This document shows, in pieces, positions 34,085 through 42,772 of a stretch of DNA of 64,000 nt. The DNA comes from CAIZQW01 sp942493055. GTDB lineage: Bacteria; Verrucomicrobiota; Kiritimatiellia; RFP12; UBA1067. Location of the stretch: positions 5,704,001-5,768,000 of the forward strand of contig OW818680.1 of NCBI GenBank assembly GCA_942493055.1, in the 5' to 3' direction. Below the pieces are notes generated by a model. That model saw nothing but the letters and a program-made list of their open reading frames with translations. It ran no database searches and had not been told where the DNA came from. Each line of letters opens with the position of its first letter. The stretch's first letter is position 1. A program made the translations under genes and the position numbers.

Positions 34085-34129
34085 TGTCTGACGTGTCAGA
34101 CAAGTCAGACGAGTCAGACACGTCAGACA
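34085..34129. other. Intercistronic hairpin made of GTCAGAC repeats
   Basis: The 13-base arms TGTCTGACGTGTC and GACACGTCAGACA are perfect inverted repeats, and the loop contains further GTCAGAC units. It lies between the Gfo/Idh gene and the cytochrome gene on the minus strand. There is no T-tract, so it may act in mRNA stability or partial termination. Confidence 0.75.
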
Positions 34130-34147
34130 TGGCCGGTTCCAAAATGC

Positions 34148-35509
34148 TTATACGTGGAAATCTTCCGCTTTGAAGGTGATGGTCTTGCGCTGTGCCACGG
34201 ACTCATTCGCTGCCAACACCGCCACCGCAGACTCGTAGGCGAGTAACGCCGGGCAGTTGAGCGCTTCAGGCTTGTTTTTACGAACAGCAAAGAAGAAGTT
34301 TTCCAAGTGCGGCATGTGCGCTGGCTTGAGCAGATCGACCGGCATGGGCCATCCATCGGCTGCAACGGTCATACGGGCATCAATGGCCACGTTGGATGTC
34401 ACTTCCAATGAAACGCCTTTTTTGGGTTGAATAACGAGCCCCTGCTTTGCAAAGGCAGCCCAGTCAGACTCCAGGGGGCCGCCGGCACGGACTTCACGCT
34501 GGACAGTATTTCCTCGAGCTGCGATTTCGGAGATGGTCAAGGAGCCGTTTTCACCCATGAACTGCTCGTAGAAGCCGCCTCGGCTGGAGGTGGTGAGCAC
34601 TTGATAATAGGCCCGGTTGATCTTGCCCTCTTTTGTCTTGAATTCGTACATGGCCATGACGTTATCATTCATCTGGCGATTATAGTAGTCATTGCCGCCA
34701 ATGGCTGTCACGGAGATCGGCTGGCAGTCCCAGACCCAGAAGAAGAGATCGATCTGGTGGGAACCGAGGTCGACCATCGGGCCGCCGCCGTACTTGGAGA
34801 ACCAACGCCAGTTATAGTACTGCTCCATATTTTCATAGCCGTACTTCTGGAGTGTCTCTGTCGGAATGTCAAGTTTCGCGCTGTTCTTGATAAAGGGCGC
34901 AACGGAGCGGTTCCACTGGGCATATGCATGGGTGACACGGCCCAACATGTTTGACTCACGGATCACGCGATTGAAGGCGTGCATGTAGCGCGGATTCGAA
35001 CGGCGCTGATGGCCGATCTGAAGAATCTTGCCGGTCTCGCGCTGGCAGAGCACCATATCCTTGGCTTTGGCGAGCTGGTTGGACATCTCCTTTTCGCAAT
35101 AGACGTGCTTGCCCGCGCGCAAACAGGCGCAGGTGTGCTCCGCGTGCATCCAGTCCGGTGTCGCAATGATGACGGCATCAAAGTTGCTGCCATCCTTGTC
35201 GAGCATTTCACGGTAATCTTCATAGACGTTGACCGTGTGGCCCATGGCCTTGAGGATACCTTTGGCTTTCTTCTGGTGGTACGGCCAAATGTCGCAGACG
35301 GCTGTAAAGCGCACTCCAGGAATCTTCATGGCAGCATCAGTCAGGATCTGGCCTTCTGCGCCGTAGCCAATGACAGCGACCTTGATATCATCATCCTTGG
35401 GGCCGATGGTATTTTTATCAGCCTGGCTCAGGATGTTGAAGGTCGGCAGGAAGGTCGCTGCTGCTGCGCTTCCTTTGAGGAATGTTCTGCGGTTGAATGA
35501 AGTGTTCAT
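34148..35509 (-). CDS. Tat-exported Gfo/Idh/MocA-family oxidoreductase
   Basis: 453 residues from 35509, with GGAGAAAAAACC upstream; the longer frame from 35620 adds an unrelated leader. A twin-arginine signal (FNRRTFLKGSAAA) precedes the NAD fold VAVIGYGAEG. CEKEMSNQLAKAK and GQILTDAA keep the family pattern, and GGGPMVDLGSHQIDLFFW is the substrate-domain block with its histidine. It is probably a periplasmic sugar oxidoreductase or glycosidase-like enzyme, but the motif set of GH109 is not seen. It lies 62 bases after the ETF-QO gene on the same strand. Confidence 0.83.
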   Translation of the reverse strand: MNTSFNRRTFLKGSAAAATFLPTFNILSQADKNTIGPKDDDIKVAVIGYGAEGQILTDAAMKIPGVRFTAVCDIWPYHQKKAKGILKAMGHTVNVYEDYREMLDKDGSNFDAVIIATPDWMHAEHTCACLRAGKHVYCEKEMSNQLAKAKDMVLCQRETGKILQIGHQRRSNPRYMHAFNRVIRESNMLGRVTHAYAQWNRSVAPFIKNSAKLDIPTETLQKYGYENMEQYYNWRWFSKYGGGPMVDLGSHQIDLFFWVWDCQPISVTAIGGNDYYNRQMNDNVMAMYEFKTKEGKINRAYYQVLTTSSRGGFYEQFMGENGSLTISEIAARGNTVQREVRAGGPLESDWAAFAKQGLVIQPKKGVSLEVTSNVAIDARMTVAADGWPMPVDLLKPAHMPHLENFFFAVRKNKPEALNCPALLAYESAVAVLAANESVAQRKTITFKAEDFHV

Positions 35510-35571
35510 GGTTTTTTCTCCTAGCGGGTACCCACTGGGGGCACCCTTACGGTGTTTGTTTTTCCTTTTTT

Positions 35572-37197
35572 TTACATCCGGGTGTAACGTGGTCCGTCGC
35601 CGCCCTGGGGGAAGGTCCACTCAATATTCAAAAACGGGTCCTTAATCTGACAAGTCTTACAGTGCAGGCAGTTGGAGAAGTCCACATGGATATGTCCCTC
35701 TTCCAGGCGATAGACTTCAGCGGGGCAGAAACGTTGACAGGGGGCCCCATACTTCTGTAGGCATACACGGCAGGTCTCCCGGTCCAAAATCTTCAGGTGG
35801 CATGGCTGATCTTCATCATGAATCGTGCCAGACATGAAAACATCGGTCAAACGGTCGGGGGAGGTCGGGCTGGCCAGCAGCGGTTCAGCAGGGGGCAGCT
35901 TGGCTCCTTTGAGGGGCTTCAGCTCTTCATGGTCAGGTGCCATCCGGACCATCCAGAAGGGGAGCAACCCCTGCGTCGCCCATGCTAATCCAGCACTCAT
36001 GACGCCTAAGCCAAGGAACGTGGAGAAGGGCGCGCGAACGTTTTTCACGCGCTTGAGCTGCTTCCATCCGGAGGTGGCTTTGAGGCGTTTACTGTAGGGC
36101 TTGAGGGCCTCAAAAGAAAAATCATTGGCGTTCCAGCAGTCGGCCAATGTCTGGGCTGCCGCCACGCCGGACTGCATAGCGATGTGCACACCTTTGATGC
36201 GAAGTGTGTCCACCAGTCCCGCCCCGTCGCCCACGATCAGGGCGCCGTCGGCGACCATTTCCGGCACGGAATAGTAGCCGCCTTCAGGGATGACCTTGGC
36301 GCCATAAGCCACGGATTTGCCGCCGGCGATGTGCTCGGCTACGGAGGGATGGGCCTTGAACAGGCGGAAGAGGGCATGCGGATCTTTCGCAGGATCGGCA
36401 TAGTCTAAAGCATACGCATAACAAATCATGACTTGCGTCGGGGAGACGTGGTAGACGAAGCCGCCGCCATAGGTTGACCAGTCAGCCGGATAGCCGAAGG
36501 TGTGGTCGATCTCGCCGACGCGCTCTTCGTTGGCCGGCACGTCGATGACCTCCTTGATGCCGAGCGCATACGATTGCTCGCCCCGCAGACTGTACAAGCT
36601 CTTGCTTTTAATCAGATTCTCCGTCAGGATGCCGCAAGCGCCCTCGCCCAGGACCACGGTCTTGGCGAAAATCTCTTCGCAGGGGAGATGGTTGCCTTTG
36701 GCCTTGCCGTCCCGGTCAATCCCCTTTGCGCCAGTCCGCGCGCCAATGATACGTCCTTTTGCGTCTTCGATCAGCTCGGTCACAGCAAAGCTGGTATAGA
36801 CTTCTGCCCCCTCTTTTTCGCAGAGCTGTGCGAAATACTGGGTGAGCTTGGTCAGGGAGCCGACTGGAAATCCATGCGCCTGCATCATGGGCGGCACCCA
36901 GGGGATCTTCATGGACGCGGTCTTTGTGAAGAGCATGTGGAACGACTCCTTGCTTACCCGCGCCTCAATCGGCATCTTTACGATCTCTTCCGGGGTCAGC
37001 AACCCCTCGAAGCCCTCCGGGTCGATCACGGCACCGGAGAGGATGTGGTTGCCCACGCTGCGGCTCTTCTCAACAATCGTGACGCGGGGCAACTTTTTGC
37101 CTTGCGCCTTTAGCGTGCGCAAGAGTGAGAGGGCAGTCGACAATGAGGCGATGCCAGCTCCTACGCACAAAATATCAGTTTGAATCTTTTTTGCCAT
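35572..37197 (-). CDS. Electron-transfer flavoprotein:quinone oxidoreductase
   Basis: 541 residues. The FAD site GAGIASLSTALSL begins the protein, and GDGAGLVDTLRIKGVH is the second flavin block. The C-terminus carries the 4Fe-4S domain: CRVCLQKYGAPCQRFCPAEVY, then CLHCKTCQIKDP. ETF-QO passes electrons from reduced ETF to the membrane quinone pool. It is the third gene of the operon etfB-etfA-ETF-QO. The ferredoxin-like tail normally found as FixX is fused here, as in mitochondrial-type enzymes. AAGGA precedes the start. Confidence 0.92.
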   Translation of the reverse strand: MAKKIQTDILCVGAGIASLSTALSLLRTLKAQGKKLPRVTIVEKSRSVGNHILSGAVIDPEGFEGLLTPEEIVKMPIEARVSKESFHMLFTKTASMKIPWVPPMMQAHGFPVGSLTKLTQYFAQLCEKEGAEVYTSFAVTELIEDAKGRIIGARTGAKGIDRDGKAKGNHLPCEEIFAKTVVLGEGACGILTENLIKSKSLYSLRGEQSYALGIKEVIDVPANEERVGEIDHTFGYPADWSTYGGGFVYHVSPTQVMICYAYALDYADPAKDPHALFRLFKAHPSVAEHIAGGKSVAYGAKVIPEGGYYSVPEMVADGALIVGDGAGLVDTLRIKGVHIAMQSGVAAAQTLADCWNANDFSFEALKPYSKRLKATSGWKQLKRVKNVRAPFSTFLGLGVMSAGLAWATQGLLPFWMVRMAPDHEELKPLKGAKLPPAEPLLASPTSPDRLTDVFMSGTIHDEDQPCHLKILDRETCRVCLQKYGAPCQRFCPAEVYRLEEGHIHVDFSNCLHCKTCQIKDPFLNIEWTFPQGGDGPRYTRM

Positions 37198-37221
37198 AAC
37201 GAAAATTCCTTATCCGGTAGT

Positions 37222-38418
37222 CTATTGCTTCGCCTCAAGCGCTTCAATCAGCTTGGGAACGATCTCAAACAAGTCTCCCACGATGCCGAGGTCCGCCACG
37301 CCAAAGATGGGGGCGTTCGGGTCGGAGTTGATGGCGATAATCGTATCGGAGGCGCGCATGCCTTCCAAGTGCTGGATTGCGCCGGAGATGCCGATGGCGA
37401 TATAAATCTTCGGGCAGACGGTCTTGCCGGTCTGACCGACCTGACGGGCGGCGGTCGTCCACCCTGCATCAACGCAGGCACGGGAGACGCCCACGACGCC
37501 GCCGACGAGCTTGGCGAGTTTGACGAGCAAATCCATGTTCTCCGCCTTCTTGAGCCCGCGGCCGCCCCCTACGATGATCTCGGCTTCCGCGATGTTCAAG
37601 GTGTTGATATTGTGCTCGGACTTGATGATCTTCGTGTGAGCAGGAATCAGCTTCAGGGCTTCAATAAGGGTTTCGCCTGTACGCTTCGAATCCGGCACTG
37701 CCATCTTGAAAACTTTTGGACGGACCGTCGCCATCTGGGGGCGGTGGTTGGGCGTCATGATGGTCGCCATGATGTTTCCGCCAAAGGCTGGACGCGTCTG
37801 GTGCAACAAACAGGTCTCCTTGTCGATCGAGAGCGCTGTGCAGTCCGCTGTCAGTCCGGTGTGGGCACGGACCGCGACTTTTGCGATGAAGGCCCGTCCG
37901 ATCGCGGTTGCGCCCGCAAGGATGACTTCAGGCTTGTATTTGGCTACCAGTTGATGAAGGGCGTCGGTATAGACATCCGCTTCGTAGGCCGCGAGTTCAG
38001 GCTGGTCGACAATGTAAACCCGGTCCGCGCCTGCTGCAATCAGATGGGAGGCGGAGTCTTTGATGTTGTGGCCGAGTACGACAGCCGCGAGTTCACAGCC
38101 GCGCTCCTTGGCCAGGCGGCGGCCGGTGGAGAGCAATTCGTAGGCGACTTCCTGGACCTTGCCCTCGTGTTGTTCCGCAAAGACCCAGATATCTTTAAAG
38201 GCCGCAAGCCCTGTGCGTGACGTTTCTTCCTTTTCAGGTGCACTGGAGATCGCCTTGAAGGGGCAGACCTTGACGCAGGCGTTACAGGCACGACACTCTG
38301 CTGCTTTCAGGACCGCAAGCTTGCCTTGCATCTCCAGGGCGTCGAACGGACAAGCCGTGATGCACTTCTTGCAGCCCTTACAGAGGACCACGTCAATAAT
38401 AATGGGTGTGTCACTCAT
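37222..38418 (-). CDS. etfA: Electron-transfer flavoprotein alpha subunit with N-terminal 2x[4Fe-4S] domain
   Basis: 398 residues, about 80 longer than ordinary EtfA because of an N-terminal ferredoxin domain with CKGCKKCITACPF and CRACNACVKVCPF. The rest is EtfA, with GGGRGLKKAENMDLLVKLA and GISGAIQHLEGM at the flavin site. Ferredoxin-fused EtfA is known from anaerobes with bifurcating or confurcating ETF complexes. It lies 3 bases after etfB. Whether it bifurcates cannot be told by eye. Confidence 0.93.
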   Translation of the reverse strand: MSDTPIIIDVVLCKGCKKCITACPFDALEMQGKLAVLKAAECRACNACVKVCPFKAISSAPEKEETSRTGLAAFKDIWVFAEQHEGKVQEVAYELLSTGRRLAKERGCELAAVVLGHNIKDSASHLIAAGADRVYIVDQPELAAYEADVYTDALHQLVAKYKPEVILAGATAIGRAFIAKVAVRAHTGLTADCTALSIDKETCLLHQTRPAFGGNIMATIMTPNHRPQMATVRPKVFKMAVPDSKRTGETLIEALKLIPAHTKIIKSEHNINTLNIAEAEIIVGGGRGLKKAENMDLLVKLAKLVGGVVGVSRACVDAGWTTAARQVGQTGKTVCPKIYIAIGISGAIQHLEGMRASDTIIAINSDPNAPIFGVADLGIVGDLFEIVPKLIEALEAKQ

Positions 38419-38421
38419 GGT

Positions 38422-39213
38422 TTAGGCAACCCCCTTGTCCTGCAGCAACTTGATAATCGCCTCAACCGCGGCCGAGGGTTCCTCGCGTCCGTCCATGCGC
38501 ATGCCGCCAGTCTTCACAGGCGGTGCAAAAATCTTAACAACCTTGGTCGGGGAGCCGTTCAGGCCGCAGAGGGCAGGGTCTGCTCCGACATCCTTGGCGC
38601 CCCATTTCGGAATCTCGGTCCGCTTGGCATTCATCCAGCCGCTCAGGCTTGAGAAACGGGGCGTTGTCGCCTCTTTCACAACAGTCATCACCGCGGGCAG
38701 CTTGCCTTGGATGACTTCCGTGCCTTCGTCCATGTGCATCTCAACGGTAAAGGTGTCGCCGTTCACTTCGAGCGCTTGAACATACGTGACCAACGTGCAG
38801 TCTAAAAACTCGGAGACGCCGGGGCCTACCTGCGCGGTATCGCCGTCAATCGCCTGCTTACCGAAAAATACGATATCAGGCTTGGGGTTGATCTTCTTAA
38901 TGGCCTGCGCGAGCGCGTAGGAGGTGGCCCACGTGTCTGCGCCTGCGAAGGCACGGTCAGTCAATAAGACGCCGTCATCCGCACCGCGCGCCATCGCTTC
39001 CCGCAGCACAACATCCGCCTGTGGCGGTCCCATGGTAATCACGGTGACACGCGCGCCATGCTTATCTTTCAACTTCAGCGCTTCCTCCAATGCGTATTCA
39101 TCATACGGATTGATGATGCTTTCAACGCCCTCGCGAATCAGCGTATTCGTCTCCGGATTGATACGTACATTCGTCGTATCCGGAACTTGCTTTACGCAAA
39201 CAATAACATGCAT
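38422..39213 (-). CDS. etfB: Electron-transfer flavoprotein beta subunit
   Basis: 263 residues beginning MHVIVCVKQVPDTTNVRINP. FGKQAIDGDTAQVGPGVSE is the family's nucleotide-binding signature. It pairs with EtfA to form the FAD-carrying heterodimer. It is the first gene of the minus-strand operon, with GGGGTAAGGT before the start and a 193-base divergent gap with the SPFH genes. Confidence 0.95.
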   Translation of the reverse strand: MHVIVCVKQVPDTTNVRINPETNTLIREGVESIINPYDEYALEEALKLKDKHGARVTVITMGPPQADVVLREAMARGADDGVLLTDRAFAGADTWATSYALAQAIKKINPKPDIVFFGKQAIDGDTAQVGPGVSEFLDCTLVTYVQALEVNGDTFTVEMHMDEGTEVIQGKLPAVMTVVKEATTPRFSSLSGWMNAKRTEIPKWGAKDVGADPALCGLNGSPTKVVKIFAPPVKTGGMRMDGREEPSAAVEAIIKLLQDKGVA

Positions 39214-39352
39214 ACCTTACCCCGATTAATTATTCAATCCTCATAAAAAACTTTTTTTATGAAACGAGCGCCTAAATTAAACCAAAAAGGGAGGGGCTTG
39301 TCATGCATTTGTTTGAAAATCGAACAGTTTTTTTTCCAGCTCCCATTTTAGC

Positions 39353-39380
39353 TTGCTTTACAGGGATTCTCTTCTATATG
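39353..39380 (+). promoter_or_regulatory. Sigma-70-like promoter for the SPFH operon
   Basis: TTGCTT and TATATG are spaced by 16 bases. The -10 box ends 26 bases before the start codon at 39407, which gives a short leader. It is the best pair in the divergent gap, but AT-rich sequence makes it uncertain. Confidence 0.4.
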
Positions 39381-39406
39381 CTATTGACTCATCAGGAGGT
39401 TTTTTT

Positions 39407-40981
39407 ATGTTTGAAAAAAGAGGTTTTAATCCGTCGGCGCGAACGGCTGCGGAACAGACAAACAGTCGACAATTGCCCAATACAGTGGTACTCGCAGCCC
39501 TGCTGCCCATTTTACTTGTTTTCGGCCTGCTCGGGGGGTCCTTGTGGTGGTGGTATGGGTGGCGCATCGAACCCGATAACGGAAAGATGGCCCTCCTTGT
39601 GAAGAAGACGGGAAAGAATCTTCCTGTGGACCAGGTCATCGCTCCCTCCTTGGAGTATAAGGGTGTTCAACTCGCCGTACTGCCGGAAGGGCGCTTTTTC
39701 TACAATCCTTATGTATGGGATTGGTTCATTGTTCCTGCGACCGATATTCCAGCCGGTAAATTTGGCGTGCTGACGCGTAAATTCGGCAAGAATTTGCCAG
39801 GCGGGAAAATCATTGCAACGGATGACTCGTTCAAGGGTATTGTGCGCGAGGTACTCGGCACAGGCAAACACCGTGTCAATCCGTATGCGTATGAGCTGAA
39901 GCAGTTCAATGATATCAAGATCGCGCCGGGACATGTCGGCGTTGTCACGGCCCTGTGCGGGACGGACATCCTGTCGAGTACTTCAAAGACGGGTACGGTC
40001 GCCAAGAGCTTTCTCGTCACGAAGGACGAAAAGGGCGTGCAGCGGGAGGTCTTGAAAGAGGGGACGCATCGTATGAATCCCTATTTGTTTGCGGTCTCGA
40101 TCGTGAACATTCAGAGTCAGCGCTTTGAGTTGAGCGGTGCGGATGCCATCTCCTTTTTGACGCTGGATGGCTTCCCCATTACGGTCGAGGGGACGCTGGA
40201 GTTCAACTTGAATGTGGAGAAGGTGGCCCAGTTGACGCATGAGGTGGGCGACATGGACGACATTATGCAGAAGCTGATCTTGCCGAGTGCACGTGGCTTC
40301 TCGCGCTTGGAAGGCAGCAAGAAGAACGCGACTGACTTTATTGTTGGCGAGTCGCGCCAGGCGTTCCAGAATAACCTTGAAAAATATTTGCAGACGGTTT
40401 GCCAGCCCTGGGGCATATCGATCAACTCGGTCTTGGTGCGTGATATCATCGTGCCCCAGCAGATCGCCTCGGTTGTTCGTGACCGCGAACTTGCAGCACA
40501 GGAAGCCAAGATGATTGAACAGCAGATTGTCCAGGCGAAGTCCTTGGGCCAACTCGGAAAGCAAAAGGCGCTTGCGGAGCAGAATCGCATGACCGTCTCC
40601 GCTGAAACAGACCGTATCCGCCAGACCATTACAGCCGAACAGCAGAAGATGGAAAAGACGGTTGCCGCGCAAACGGAACTGGAAGTTGCGAAGATCGGAC
40701 TGGAAACCGCCAAGGCGGATGCTGAGGCGCTCTTGAAGATGGCGGAGGCGGAACGCAAGGTTGTCGAGACGCAGAACAAGGCCTCGGCCGATGTGCTTCG
40801 TCAGCAGGTGACGGTCTATAAAAACGAGGCAGATTATATCCGGGCGAAACTGTATGAGAAGACAGCCCCCCGTTTAGAGAGTATCCTGACAACGGATGAG
40901 GGTGGCGGCCTCTTTGGTTTGCCCCTCCAGTCTATCCCCGAGATCAAGAAGGAAGCTGTCAAGAAGGAGGTGACGCCATGA
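39407..40981 (+). CDS. SPFH/Band-7 domain protein with three N-terminal repeats
   Basis: 524 residues from 39407, with AGGAGG just upstream. A membrane helix (VLAALLPILLVFGLLGGSLW) lies near residue 40. Three related modules follow, each with a GVQ/GIV...LPEG/GTG...NPY core (GVQLAVLPEGRFFYNPY, GIVREVLGTGKHRVNPY, GVQREVLKEGTHRMNPY). Then comes a Band-7 domain (FELSGADAISFLTLDGFPI) and a long coiled coil (about residues 360-480). SPFH proteins make ring-like membrane scaffolds. It is translated with the next gene, which overlaps it. Confidence 0.85.
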   Translation: MFEKRGFNPSARTAAEQTNSRQLPNTVVLAALLPILLVFGLLGGSLWWWYGWRIEPDNGKMALLVKKTGKNLPVDQVIAPSLEYKGVQLAVLPEGRFFYNPYVWDWFIVPATDIPAGKFGVLTRKFGKNLPGGKIIATDDSFKGIVREVLGTGKHRVNPYAYELKQFNDIKIAPGHVGVVTALCGTDILSSTSKTGTVAKSFLVTKDEKGVQREVLKEGTHRMNPYLFAVSIVNIQSQRFELSGADAISFLTLDGFPITVEGTLEFNLNVEKVAQLTHEVGDMDDIMQKLILPSARGFSRLEGSKKNATDFIVGESRQAFQNNLEKYLQTVCQPWGISINSVLVRDIIVPQQIASVVRDRELAAQEAKMIEQQIVQAKSLGQLGKQKALAEQNRMTVSAETDRIRQTITAEQQKMEKTVAAQTELEVAKIGLETAKADAEALLKMAEAERKVVETQNKASADVLRQQVTVYKNEADYIRAKLYEKTAPRLESILTTDEGGGLFGLPLQSIPEIKKEAVKKEVTP

Positions 40982-42762
40982 AGAGCATTATAACGGCAGG
41001 TTTGGTGTTGGTGGCTGCGATGTGTGGAATGATTTTTTTCTTTATGTGGTTTTTCTGCCGCATTCAGGTCGAACCGGGTTATATGGCGATTGTCACAGCC
41101 AAGGTGGGTAAGGATCTGCCGGTAAATGAGATTTTGGCAGCGCCAGGCGAAAAAGGCGTTCAACGTGATCCCTTGCCCGAAGGGCGCCACTTCCTGAATC
41201 CCATCAACTACTCCTGGGTGGTCGTCCCCGTGGTGAATATCCCTGTCGGTAAAGTGGGGGTGGTCACGGCAAAGGTCGGCAAAGAGTTGCCGCCCGGCGA
41301 GATCCTCTCTGCGGATGAAAACGGAAAGGGTATCTGGAAGGATGTTCTGGGCCCGGGCACCTATCGCTTAAATACGCAGGGCTATGAGGTGACCCAGCTC
41401 GATGCGATGAATATTCCCATCGGCTATGTGGGTGTCGTGACCTCGCAGACAGGCCAGTCCGTGCCGCTGGGGCAATTTGCCGGACCTGGCCAGCAGGGGG
41501 TCATGCAGAACGTGCTGCAGCCCGGTCTCTATTATATCAATCCGCGCGCCTATCAAGTGGATATCCTTGAAATTGGCATGAACCAGGTCTCCATCCTGGG
41601 GCGTTCGGGAAGCGTGGTGATTACCAAGAGCCAGATCAGCTCTGAAAACGGAGGCGAACTTCAATCGCTGCAGATGAATGCGATGCGGGCGCAACAGGCC
41701 AAACGTAATGAATACCTTGAAAAGAACAAGGATAGCGGGTTTGTTGCAAACCAGGCCTGGCAGACGGATCAACAAATGGAGTCGAAACCGAAGTCTTCCC
41801 TGTCTAGCGCGCGTGGACGCAATGTGCAGCCCCCCGCGCAAGCCCGGCAAAACGCAGCGCAGCAAGGGGCTGATCCGTTTGCTGGCCAGCAGGTGCCACA
41901 GGCGGTCATTCCCGAGTCTGCCGCCTTTGGTATTTCACGCTTTGTGGAGTTCCCGTCGCGTGACGGCTTCCAGATCCTGCTCGATATGACCGTCGAGTTC
42001 GAACTGCTGCCGGAGAATATCTCGCGCATCTACATGCTCTATGGTGACTTGCCGGCAGTTGTTGAGAAGATTCTGCTGCCGCAGATCCTCTCCATCTCCC
42101 GCATCAAAGGCTCCAGCTACAAAGCGCGTGACTTTATTGATGGCGAAGGCCGCCAGTTGTTCCAGAATGAATTGACGACCGAACTGATCCGTGTGCTCAA
42201 GGAGAAGCATATCCTGATCCACAATGCGATTATCCGCCATGTTGAAGTGCCGAATGACATTCTGATGCCGATCCAGTCCGCGAGTGTCGCCAAGGAGCAG
42301 GATCTGACCAATAAGGCGCGTCAGGACACGGCGCGTAAACAGGCGGAGCTGAACACGGAGACCGCCATGGTCGAGCAGCTCAAGAAGCAGGTGGACCAGG
42401 AGACGGAAATGTTGGTCGCTACAACAGCGGCTAAGACCAAGAACGAGGTCGCCTCGATTAACGCTTCCGCAACGTTGAAAGCGGCTGAGTTGAATCTGCT
42501 GAAGGCTGTCATGCAGGCGCAAATTACGCAAGTGCAGGGTGAGGCGAAAGTGCAGGCTGGCTTCGTCGTTGACAATGAACGGGCACTGGGTGACAAGCTG
42601 CGCGTTGCAGTCTTCAAGGACTCCTCAACGCTGGCAGACTTGACCTTTGTCGATAACCTGAACGAGGGGCTGAGTATCAAGATTCTTCATGCCGGGCCAG
42701 GAACGCTCTGGACGGATATGAAGGGCCTGACCCCGACGGTCCCTGTTAAGACCGCCAAGTAA
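40978..42762 (+). CDS. Second SPFH/Band-7-like protein, paralogue of the gene before it
   Basis: 594 residues, starting inside the stop of the previous gene (ATGA). An N-terminal membrane helix (LVLVAAMCGMIFFFMWFF) leads into three modules like those of the partner (GVQRDPLPEGRHFLNP, GIWKDVLGPGTYRLNT, GVMQNVLQPGLYYINP). A Gln/Pro-rich linker at residues ~240-310 separates them from a Band-7-like segment (FVEFPSRDGFQILLDMTVEF) and a coiled coil. The two probably co-assemble at a membrane. The cargo is unknown. Ten bases separate its end from the convergent ApbE gene. Confidence 0.83.
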   Translation: MKSIITAGLVLVAAMCGMIFFFMWFFCRIQVEPGYMAIVTAKVGKDLPVNEILAAPGEKGVQRDPLPEGRHFLNPINYSWVVVPVVNIPVGKVGVVTAKVGKELPPGEILSADENGKGIWKDVLGPGTYRLNTQGYEVTQLDAMNIPIGYVGVVTSQTGQSVPLGQFAGPGQQGVMQNVLQPGLYYINPRAYQVDILEIGMNQVSILGRSGSVVITKSQISSENGGELQSLQMNAMRAQQAKRNEYLEKNKDSGFVANQAWQTDQQMESKPKSSLSSARGRNVQPPAQARQNAAQQGADPFAGQQVPQAVIPESAAFGISRFVEFPSRDGFQILLDMTVEFELLPENISRIYMLYGDLPAVVEKILLPQILSISRIKGSSYKARDFIDGEGRQLFQNELTTELIRVLKEKHILIHNAIIRHVEVPNDILMPIQSASVAKEQDLTNKARQDTARKQAELNTETAMVEQLKKQVDQETEMLVATTAAKTKNEVASINASATLKAAELNLLKAVMQAQITQVQGEAKVQAGFVVDNERALGDKLRVAVFKDSSTLADLTFVDNLNEGLSIKILHAGPGTLWTDMKGLTPTVPVKTAK

Positions 42763-42772
42763 AAAGAAGCTA

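Noticed and set aside
34085..34129. Possible CRISPR or iteron array of GTCAGAC units
   Set aside because: Only 45 bases, no spacers, and the whole folds as a single hairpin; no replication gene is near.
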